Of a DNA stretch of 5,424 nucleotides, positions 1-5,424 are shown piece after piece; positions within the stretch are counted from its first letter, which is position 1, and each line of letters starts with the position of its first letter. The position numbers were made by a program, and so were the translations under genes. Below the pieces are notes generated by a model. It saw only the letters and a program-made list of their open reading frames with translations. It had not been told where the DNA came from and searched no databases. The stretch spans positions 1 to 5,424 of the forward strand of contig DPVV01000406.1 of the NCBI GenBank assembly GCA_003526525.1, read 5' to 3'. Origin of the DNA: Lachnoclostridium phytofermentans (GTDB lineage: Bacteria > Bacillota > Clostridia > Lachnospirales > Lachnospiraceae).

Positions 1-1149
1 GTCGACATTCTAATGCTTGATAAAACTGGAACCATAACCTTAGGAAATCGTCAAGCTAATGAATTTATTCCAGTGGACGGTGTCTCTCCAAAGGAACTTG
101 CAGATGCAGCACAGCTATCTTCCTTAGCGGATGAAACTCCAGAAGGTAGAAGTGTGGTAATTCTAGCTAAGGAACAATTTGGAATCAGGGGAAGAAATCT
201 CTCTGATATTTCAATGACCTTTGTACCATTTACTGCGAAGACTAGAATGAGCGGTGTTGATTATTCTGGTACTGAAATAAGAAAAGGTGCTGCGGACTCC
301 GTAAAAGATTACGTCTTAAGTCATGGTGGTAACTACTCAAAGGAATGTGAAGAGGTAGTAAAAAGTATTTCAAAACAAGGTGGTACTCCATTAGTAGTTG
401 CAAAGAATTTTAAAGTCCTAGGTGTTATTCATCTAAAAGACATTATAAAACAAGGAGTTCAGGAAAAATTTTCTGATTTAAGAAGGATGGGTATTAAAAC
501 CATTATGATTACAGGAGATAATCCACTGACAGCAGCGGCGATTGCAGCAGAAGCTGGTGTGGATGATTTTCTTGCAGAAGCGACTCCAGAAGCAAAACTT
601 TCCATGATTCGTGAATTTCAAGCAAAAGGTCATCTGGTAGCTATGACAGGAGATGGTACGAATGATGCTCCCGCACTCGCTCAAGCAGATGTAGCAGTGG
701 CTATGAATTCAGGAACTCAAGCTGCAAAAGAAGCTGGGAATATGGTCGATCTTGACTCCTCCCCAACAAAATTAATTGATATTGTACGTATTGGAAAACA
801 GCTGCTAATGACTAGGGGAAGTCTTACGACATTTTCAATAGCAAATGACCTAGCCAAATACTTTGCGATTATTCCAGCATTATTTATGGGACTATATCCG
901 TCAATTGGAGCACTGAATATTATGGGACTCCATTCTTCTGAAAGTGCTGTATTATCAGCAATTATTTACAATGCATTAATTATTATTGCATTAATACCAC
1001 TTGCGCTAAAGGGTGTGAAATATAGAGAAGTACCAGCAGGGAAACTGCTGTCCAGAAATCTTTTGATCTATGGTGTGGGGGGAATTATCACACCATTTGT
1101 CTTTATCAAATTGATTGATATGGTATTAGTTGCAATACATCTAGTTTAG
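1..1149 (+). CDS. kdpB: Potassium-transporting P-type ATPase, catalytic subunit B (5'-truncated by window edge)
   Basis: KdpB is the ATP-hydrolysing subunit of the KdpFABC inner-membrane K+ pump. The reading frame is open from base 1, so the first in-frame ATG at 13 lies inside the gene and is not the start. About 300 N-terminal residues (first membrane spans and the actuator domain) lie outside. Visible in order, counting window codons: DKTGT with the phosphorylated Asp at 7; KGA with the ATP-site Lys at 95; TGDN at 171-174; [11 protein letters not shown] with Asp 218 and 222; then membrane helices near 270-298, 315-337 and 350-380. Adding 300 to each position gives the E. coli numbers I remember (D307, K395, D473, D518, D522), and likewise Asp283 and Lys286 in the first of these helices (D583, K586). 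The C-terminus is therefore complete and collinear with the family. No key residue is missing in the visible part. kdpC follows after 25 bases. Confidence 0.97.
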   Translation, partial: VDILMLDKTGTITLGNRQANEFIPVDGVSPKELADAAQLSSLADETPEGRSVVILAKEQFGIRGRNLSDISMTFVPFTAKTRMSGVDYSGTEIRKGAADSVKDYVLSHGGNYSKECEEVVKSISKQGGTPLVVAKNFKVLGVIHLKDIIKQGVQEKFSDLRRMGIKTIMITGDNPLTAAAIAAEAGVDDFLAEATPEAKLSMIREFQAKGHLVAMTGDGTNDAPALAQADVAVAMNSGTQAAKEAGNMVDLDSSPTKLIDIVRIGKQLLMTRGSLTTFSIANDLAKYFAIIPALFMGLYPSIGALNIMGLHSSESAVLSAIIYNALIIIALIPLALKGVKYREVPAGKLLSRNLLIYGVGGIITPFVFIKLIDMVLVAIHLV

Positions 1150-1161
1150 TGCAGTAACGCC

Positions 1162-1168
1162 AGGAGGT
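1162..1168 (+). promoter_or_regulatory. Shine-Dalgarno sequence of kdpC
   Basis: AGGAGGT lies 6 bases before the ATG at 1175, an ideal distance. It supports that start over the out-of-frame ATG at 1170, which is too close to the site. Confidence 0.9.
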
Positions 1169-1174
1169 TATGTT

Positions 1175-1780
1175 ATGAAAGGAACAAAAAGTTTGTTATT
1201 AAAATCCATTGGTTTGTTTGTAGCGTTTACCGTAATTTGTGGAGGCATTTATACACTTTTGGTTACCGGTTTAGCACAAATTATGTTTTCGAAACAGGCG
1301 AATGGTAGTATGATAGAAGCAAATGGAAAAACGTATGGGAGCGAGTTATTAGGTCAGTATTATACAGAGGATAGTCATATGTGGGGGAGAATTATGAAAC
1401 TTGATGTGACAACATTTAAAGAGAAAGAAGGGACACCTCTCCTTTATGCAGTTCCATCGAATCTTAGCCCTGTGAGCGAGGAGTATAAACAGTTAGCCCT
1501 CGAACGAGTTGAAGAAATCCGTTTCGCGCATCCTGAAATGAGTGATACTAAAATTCCAGTGGACTTGGTCACCTGCTCCGGTAGCGGATTGGATCCACAT
1601 ATCTCGGTTGCAGCAGCGAATTATCAAGTCAAGAGACTTGCAAAAAATAATAATATGACAGAACAAGAAGTAAAGGATATTATAAAGAAATGCACAGATG
1701 GTAAGTTCCTTGGAATCTTTGGCGAGGAAACTGTGAATGTATTGGAAGTTAATTTGATGATAGATGGGATAATAAAGTAA
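1175..1780 (+). CDS. kdpC: Potassium-transporting ATPase accessory subunit C
   Basis: KdpC is the single-span subunit of KdpFABC. It sits between the channel-like KdpA and the pump KdpB and is thought to stabilise the complex and aid ATP binding. The 201-residue length is normal for the family. One hydrophobic helix runs from about residue 11 to 37, with the rest predicted outside the membrane. Family marks are QANGS at 41-45, GQYY at 60-63, the DLVTCSGSGLDPHIS signature at 130-144, and the following AAANYQVKRLAK at 146-157. The segment after GQYY (HMWGRIMKLD at 68-77, then PSNLSP at 94-99) departs from the GRPSA/GGSNL form seen in E. coli and probably marks a separate KdpC branch. The start is set by the ideal ribosome site at 1162-1168. 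It is surely co-transcribed with kdpB, since only 25 bases separate them. Confidence 0.96.
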   Translation: MKGTKSLLLKSIGLFVAFTVICGGIYTLLVTGLAQIMFSKQANGSMIEANGKTYGSELLGQYYTEDSHMWGRIMKLDVTTFKEKEGTPLLYAVPSNLSPVSEEYKQLALERVEEIRFAHPEMSDTKIPVDLVTCSGSGLDPHISVAAANYQVKRLAKNNNMTEQEVKDIIKKCTDGKFLGIFGEETVNVLEVNLMIDGIIK

Positions 1781-1883
1781 TGTCAAGGTTAAAAGTTTAA
1801 AGGTAAGGTTTGGTATCTAAAGTAGAATTATTTCGAGATTAACACCAAGAACATAATGGGTAAAGGTGAATCGGAGGGAGTAT
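1781..1883 (+). other. kdpC-kdpD intergenic gap
   Basis: These 103 A+T-rich, purine-rich bases form the only sizeable gap between genes in the window. They hold two AAGGTT copies 20 bases apart (1785-1790 and 1805-1810) and two -10-like hexamers, TAGAAT at 1823-1828 and CATAAT at 1852-1857. Neither hexamer has a recognisable -35 box at 16-18 bases. I see no hairpin followed by a T run. Read-through from kdpC into kdpD is the simplest reading, and a weak internal promoter cannot be excluded. Confidence 0.5.
1873..1878 (+). promoter_or_regulatory. Shine-Dalgarno sequence that decides the kdpD start
   Basis: GGAGGG lies 5 bases before the ATG at 1884. The alternative in-frame GTG at 1866 would put this site inside the coding region and has no comparable site of its own upstream. 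The ATG at 1884 is therefore preferred. Confidence 0.8.
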
Positions 1884-4577
1884 ATGCAGGAGGAACGAGC
1901 AAATCCAGATGAATTATTAAGACGTCTTTATAGCCAGGGTAAAAATGATACCAGAGGCCAGTTAAAGATATTCTTTGGCTATGCAGCAGGAGTAGGTAAA
2001 ACATATACAATGCTGGAAGCTGCACATGTTGCCAAGAGTAAAGGTCAAGATGTTGTAGTAGGATATGTGGAACCGCATAAACGCCCTCAAACGGCTAAGT
2101 TATTAGAAGGTCTGGAGTGTATACCAGTAAGAGACGTAAATCATAAAGGAATAACTTTAAAAGAGTTTGATTTGGATGCAGCAATCAGAAGAAAACCTCA
2201 AATTATACTGGTGGATGAACTTGCGCATACAAATGCTGATACTTGCCGGCATATAAAAAGGTATCAAGACATAGAAGAACTTTTGAAAGCAGGAATAGAT
2301 GTTTATACTACAGTAAATGTACAACATATAGAGAGTTTAAATGATATTGTAGCCTCAATTACTGGAATCATGGTCAGAGAAAGAATTCCAGATCACGTAT
2401 TTGACAATGCAGATCAGGTGGAATTGGTGGATATTGAACCAACGGAGTTAATTGAAAGGCTTCACAATGGGTTGATTTATGGAGAAGCACAGGTAAAGAA
2501 AGCGTTGGGGAACTTTTTTAGTGAGGAAAATCTAGTTGCAATGCGAGAAATTGCTCTTCGTCGCTGTGCAGATCGTGTTAATAAAATATCTGATAAACAA
2601 CGAATAGCACAGGGAACGGAGTATTTTACCGAGGAACATATTTTAGTATGTATTTCATCCTCCCCCACCAACGGTAAGATAATAAGAACAGCTGCTAGAA
2701 TGGCAAATGCGTTTAAGGGGAGCTTTACAGCTCTTTTTGTTGAGACTCCTGATTTCTCAGTACTAAGTGACGAAAATAAAAAAAGTCTAAAAAATAACAT
2801 GCGTCTTGCTCAACAGTTAGGAGCAACGATTGAAACCGTCTACGGAGACGATATCGCATTGCAGATCTCAGAATTTGCTAGAATTAGTGGAGTATCGAAA
2901 ATCGTCCTTGGAAGAAATAACGCTAAGCGGAAATATTTTTTTGGAAAACCTTCTTTAACGGAAAGGTTAACTATTCTTGCGCCAAATATGGATATTTACA
3001 TCATTCCCGATAAAGACGCTGTCTTATATAAGGTAAAAAAATTTAAGAAGCAGAAAGATGCTTTTATAATCTCGGATGTAATAAAAAGTATTGTAATATT
3101 AGCGTTTGCCACCATGCTTGGGTTTTTATTCTACGAACTTGGGTTCAGTGAAGCAAATATTATTACAGTTTATATCTTAAGTGTATTAATTACTGCAATA
3201 GTGACGACACAAAGAAGTTATAGTCTTGTTTCCTCTGTAGTCAGCGTATTGGTTTTTAATTTCTTTTTTACGATTCCTCGTTATACTCTAAGTGCTTATG
3301 ATGGTGGATATCCAGCTACATTTTTGATTATGTTTTTATCAGCTTTCATTACAAGCTCCTTAGCTGTTAAAATAAAACAGCATGCAAAGCAAGCTGCCCA
3401 GACAGCATATCGTACCAAAATTTTGTTAGAAACGAATCAGTTGATTCAAAAACAAAAGAATAGGGAAGGTATTATTTCTGTTATAGCGAGCCAATTAACA
3501 AAACTACTACAAAGAGACATTATTTACTATGATGCTGATGCGAAAGGACTGAAAGAGCCCATACTATATCCTGCAAAAGAAGATGTAGAGGATGGCAATT
3601 ACAATACGGAGAATGAAAAAGCGGTTGCTGTGTGGGTATATAAAAATAACAAACATGCAGGTGCGACGACCAATACCCTAGGAAATGCAAAGTGCTTTTA
3701 TTTAGCAGTGAGAGTGAATGAAAACGTATACGGAGTTCTTGGTATTGCGATGCATGGGGAGTCCTTGGATGTCTTCGAACATAGTATCGTTTTATCTATT
3801 CTTGGGGAGTGCGCGCTTGCACTTGAGAATGAAAGAATTAGGAAGGAACGAGAAGATGCGGAGGTTCTTGCAAAGAATGAGCAATTAAGAGCCAATTTGT
3901 TACGCTCTATCTCCCATGATTTACGTACACCATTAACTAGTATCTCTGGTAATGCGGGGGTTTTACTTTCAAATGAAGATACGCTATCCGTAGATAAGAA
4001 ACGAGATCTTTACAATGATATTTATGATGATTCTCTTTGGTTAATAAATCTTGTGGAAAATTTACTTTCTGTAACTCGCATCGAAGACGGGACAATGAGT
4101 TTAAGGCTTACAACAGAACTGGTGGAGGAGGTAGTGACAGAAGCTCTTCAATATATAAACCGAAAAAGTGCAAAGCACACCATTAAAGTAATTCAAGAAG
4201 AAGAGATACTTCTTGCGAAAATGGATGCCAGACTTATCATACAAGTCATCATTAATATAATCGATAATGCAATAAAGTATACCCCAGCGGGTTCCCATAT
4301 TATTCTGACAGTAAAAAAAGAAAAGCCGTATATTATATTTGAAATTGCTGACGATGGAAATGGACTTAGTAAAGAAGCCAAAGACAAAGTGTTCGATATG
4401 TTTTATACTGCGAATACAACAGTTGCAGATAGCAGAAGGAGTTTGGGGCTAGGACTTGCACTATGTAAATCAATCATTACAGCACATGGAGGAGAAATAT
4501 CAGTATATGATAATATCCCAAAGGGAACGGTTTTTCGTTTCACCATACCAACGGAGGAGGTAAACTTACATGAATAA
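1884..4577 (+). CDS. kdpD: Membrane sensor histidine kinase KdpD with USP domain
   Basis: KdpD senses potassium limitation and controls KdpE by phosphorylation and dephosphorylation. With the ATG at 1884 the protein has 897 residues, the usual size of full-length KdpD. Domains in order: N-terminal KdpD ATPase region with Walker A GYAAGVGKT at 32-40, Walker B ILVDELAHTN at 108-117 and NVQHIESLND at 145-154; USP domain at about 250-375; four membrane helices near 398-417, 424-441, 447-464 and 478-495; a GAF-like region at about 525-650; HisKA with phospho-accepting His678 in SHDLRTP (Thr682 fits the phosphatase-type HDxxT motif); and HATPase_c with N box Asn791/Asn795, G1 DDGNG at 823-827 and G2 GLGLG spanning 855-857. 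In the USP domain, Ser258-Ser260 and FTALF at 281-285 fit the c-di-AMP motif of S. aureus KdpD. The last codons contain the kdpE ribosome site, and the stop overlaps kdpE by 8 bases. An upstream GTG at 1866 would add six residues and is less likely. Confidence 0.96.
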   Translation: MQEERANPDELLRRLYSQGKNDTRGQLKIFFGYAAGVGKTYTMLEAAHVAKSKGQDVVVGYVEPHKRPQTAKLLEGLECIPVRDVNHKGITLKEFDLDAAIRRKPQIILVDELAHTNADTCRHIKRYQDIEELLKAGIDVYTTVNVQHIESLNDIVASITGIMVRERIPDHVFDNADQVELVDIEPTELIERLHNGLIYGEAQVKKALGNFFSEENLVAMREIALRRCADRVNKISDKQRIAQGTEYFTEEHILVCISSSPTNGKIIRTAARMANAFKGSFTALFVETPDFSVLSDENKKSLKNNMRLAQQLGATIETVYGDDIALQISEFARISGVSKIVLGRNNAKRKYFFGKPSLTERLTILAPNMDIYIIPDKDAVLYKVKKFKKQKDAFIISDVIKSIVILAFATMLGFLFYELGFSEANIITVYILSVLITAIVTTQRSYSLVSSVVSVLVFNFFFTIPRYTLSAYDGGYPATFLIMFLSAFITSSLAVKIKQHAKQAAQTAYRTKILLETNQLIQKQKNREGIISVIASQLTKLLQRDIIYYDADAKGLKEPILYPAKEDVEDGNYNTENEKAVAVWVYKNNKHAGATTNTLGNAKCFYLAVRVNENVYGVLGIAMHGESLDVFEHSIVLSILGECALALENERIRKEREDAEVLAKNEQLRANLLRSISHDLRTPLTSISGNAGVLLSNEDTLSVDKKRDLYNDIYDDSLWLINLVENLLSVTRIEDGTMSLRLTTELVEEVVTEALQYINRKSAKHTIKVIQEEEILLAKMDARLIIQVIINIIDNAIKYTPAGSHIILTVKKEKPYIIFEIADDGNGLSKEAKDKVFDMFYTANTTVADSRRSLGLGLALCKSIITAHGGEISVYDNIPKGTVFRFTIPTEEVNLHE
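4555..4561 (+). promoter_or_regulatory. Shine-Dalgarno sequence of kdpE, inside kdpD
   Basis: AGGAGGT (within GGAGGAGGT, 4553-4561) lies 8 bases before the kdpE ATG at 4570 and inside the last codons of kdpD, where it encodes Glu-Glu-Val. With the 8-base gene overlap it points to coupled translation of the kinase and the regulator. Confidence 0.85.
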
Positions 4578-5268
4578 ATCACTTATATTAGTTGTTGAGG
4601 ATGATCAAGCGGTACGGAACTTAATTAAAACTACGCTTGAGATGCACGAGTATAAATATCAGACAGCGGTAAATGGAGAAACCGCCATTATAGAGGCGAT
4701 TTCACATAATCCTGAAGTGATTTTACTTGATTTGGGACTACCGGATATGGATGGAACGGAGGTTATAAAAAAGATACGTTCTTGGTCTAATGTTCCGATC
4801 ATCGTAATTAGTGCCCGGAGTGAAGATGGAGATAAAATTGAAGCACTGGATGCGGGAGCAGATGATTATCTAACCAAACCATTTTCGGTAGATGAGCTAC
4901 TAGCAAGACTTCGTGTAACATTTCGAAGGTTAAATTACATTCAATCAATTTCAGAAGGTGAGACCTCTGTATTTGTGAATGGAGATTTAAAAATTGACTA
5001 TGTAGCAGGATGTGCCTATTTGGATGAAAATGAACTGCATCTGACTCCGATTGAATATAAGATGCTTTGTCTGCTCGCAAAAAATGTTGGTAAGGTACTT
5101 ACTCATACGTATATTACAAAGGAAATATGGGGCAGTTCCTGGGATAATGATGTGGCATCGCTGCGGGTATTTATGGCAACATTAAGAAAAAAGATAGAAA
5201 AAGATACTCAGATGCCTCAATACATTCAAACTCATGTAGGTATAGGTTATCGGATGCTAAAGGTGTAG
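4570..5268 (+). CDS. kdpE: OmpR-family response regulator KdpE
   Basis: KdpE is the cytoplasmic DNA-binding partner of KdpD and activates kdp transcription when phosphorylated. The 232-residue length is typical. The receiver domain spans about residues 4-118: acidic residues Glu10, Asp11 and Asp12, phosphorylated Asp54 in LLDLGLPDMDG, the switch Ser81 in ISAR, and Lys103 in TKPFS. A winged-helix DNA-binding domain spans about 130-230, with LTPIEYKML, a recognition-helix region around SLRVFMATLRKKIE and the closing GIGYRML. All phosphorylation-site residues are present, so the protein should be active. The family name rests on receiver-domain style and above all on the adjoining kdpD; the sequence alone would only say OmpR/PhoB type. 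The start overlaps the kdpD stop by 8 bases with a strong ribosome site at 4555-4561. No strong terminator follows. Confidence 0.96.
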   Translation: MNKSLILVVEDDQAVRNLIKTTLEMHEYKYQTAVNGETAIIEAISHNPEVILLDLGLPDMDGTEVIKKIRSWSNVPIIVISARSEDGDKIEALDAGADDYLTKPFSVDELLARLRVTFRRLNYIQSISEGETSVFVNGDLKIDYVAGCAYLDENELHLTPIEYKMLCLLAKNVGKVLTHTYITKEIWGSSWDNDVASLRVFMATLRKKIEKDTQMPQYIQTHVGIGYRMLKV

Positions 5269-5306
5269 AAAATCCATTTGTGATGTAAAATTAGTTTCTG
5301 ACGCTT

Positions 5307-5330
5307 AAGCGACTTATTTATACCGCTTTT
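5307..5330 (+). terminator. Weak candidate terminator hairpin after kdpE
   Basis: AAGCG at 5307-5311 can pair with CGCTT at 5324-5328 across a 12-base loop, followed by only two more T bases. The stem is short and the T run poor, so this is the best hairpin I can find but not a convincing intrinsic terminator. The real end of the kdp transcript may lie beyond the window or be Rho-dependent. Confidence 0.2.
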
Positions 5331-5400
5331 CTAAAATTTATATAAATGTATACCACTTTTCATAATCTCATACAAGAATATATTTATACGATTTTTACTC
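5317..5400 (+). repeat. Three spaced TATAC / T-run elements, possible KdpE-like sites
   Basis: TATACCGCTTTTC at 5319-5331 and TATACCACTTTTC at 5349-5361 match at 12 of 13 bases and sit 30 bases apart. A third, looser element, TTTATACGATTTTTACTC at 5383-5400, begins its TATAC 36 bases further on. The third resembles the E. coli KdpE site as I remember it (TTTATAC, then a T run ending in TTTAC). The region is very A+T-rich, so chance similarity is a real possibility. Confidence 0.35.
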
Positions 5401-5424
5401 GGATTCATTCTATCATATTTTTAT

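Larger units (their letters stand above)
5269..5424. other. A+T-rich non-coding region after kdpE
   Basis: These 156 bases run to the window end without a plausible gene on either strand. They contain a 10-base palindrome CGCTTAAGCG at 5302-5311, a 12-base palindrome ATTTATATAAAT at 5336-5347, and the three TATAC elements listed separately. The next gene lies outside the window. Confidence 0.7.

Noticed and set aside
478..684. Reverse-strand open frame inside kdpB
   Set aside because: It lies wholly across the conserved TGDN to TGDG region of kdpB and its cysteine- and histidine-rich translation looks like no protein family; it is a shadow of the real gene.
1856..1912. Short out-of-frame open frame beginning ATG GGT before kdpD, considered as a leader peptide
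   Set aside because: It has no ribosome site of its own, overlaps the kdpD start and has a composition explained by the overlapping codons.
1493..2025. Reverse-strand open frames across kdpC and the kdpD start
   Set aside because: They have low-complexity translations with no motifs, opposite clear family genes.
2477..5080. Five reverse-strand open frames inside kdpD and kdpE
   Set aside because: All are antisense to conserved domains, with serine- and phenylalanine-rich translations typical of antisense frames, so I do not call them genes.
5302..5311. Palindrome CGCTTAAGCG as a terminator or operator
   Set aside because: As a hairpin it leaves only three base pairs around a TTAA loop with no T run; as an operator it is a single short site with no second copy in the window.
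5319..5361. On the reverse strand the repeats read GAAAAGYGGTATA, recalling MraZ-type repeats, with a possible promoter (TTGTAT, 17 bases, TATACA)
   Set aside because: A reverse-strand transcript would run straight into the 3' end of kdpE with no gene to serve. The 30-base spacing does not fit MraZ boxes, and the -10 matches only 4 of 6 bases in an A+T-rich stretch.

Overview
The window is an A+T-rich piece of chromosome carrying the 3' part of a kdp operon. This operon encodes the high-affinity, ATP-driven potassium uptake system KdpFABC and its two-component regulator KdpD/KdpE. All genes lie on the + strand in the order kdpB (5'-truncated by the window edge), kdpC, kdpD, kdpE. Low G+C, strong purine-rich Shine-Dalgarno sequences before each complete gene, and the flavour of the proteins (a KdpC with an MWGR-type segment, and a KdpD with a Gram-positive-type USP motif) suggest a low-G+C Firmicute. 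A clostridial or Lachnospiraceae-like organism is the best guess. This is an impression from protein style, not a search result.

Layout: 1-1149 is the catalytic C-terminal 382 residues of KdpB, starting six residues before the phosphorylated Asp. 1175-1780 is KdpC, the single-span accessory subunit. 1781-1883 is a 103-base gap with no convincing promoter or terminator. 1884-4577 is KdpD, a full-length sensor kinase with KdpD ATPase, USP, four membrane spans, a GAF-like region and a histidine kinase core. 4570-5268 is KdpE, an OmpR-family response regulator whose start overlaps the end of kdpD by 8 bases. 5269-5424 is a very A+T-rich non-coding tail. It has three spaced TATAC-plus-T-run elements and no strong intrinsic terminator.

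How the genes work together: KdpB hydrolyses ATP and, with KdpA (upstream, outside the window) and KdpC, drives K+ uptake. KdpD senses potassium limitation and phosphorylates KdpE on Asp54, and KdpE then activates the kdp promoter, which should lie upstream of the window. KdpD carries a near-exact match to the USP-domain c-di-AMP-binding motif described for Staphylococcus aureus KdpD, so this operon is probably also restrained by c-di-AMP.

I see no novel system here; it is a recognisable Kdp locus. The points most worth a second look are the c-di-AMP motif, the TATAC/T-rich elements after kdpE that resemble a KdpE site, the divergent KdpC middle segment, and the kdpD start codon.
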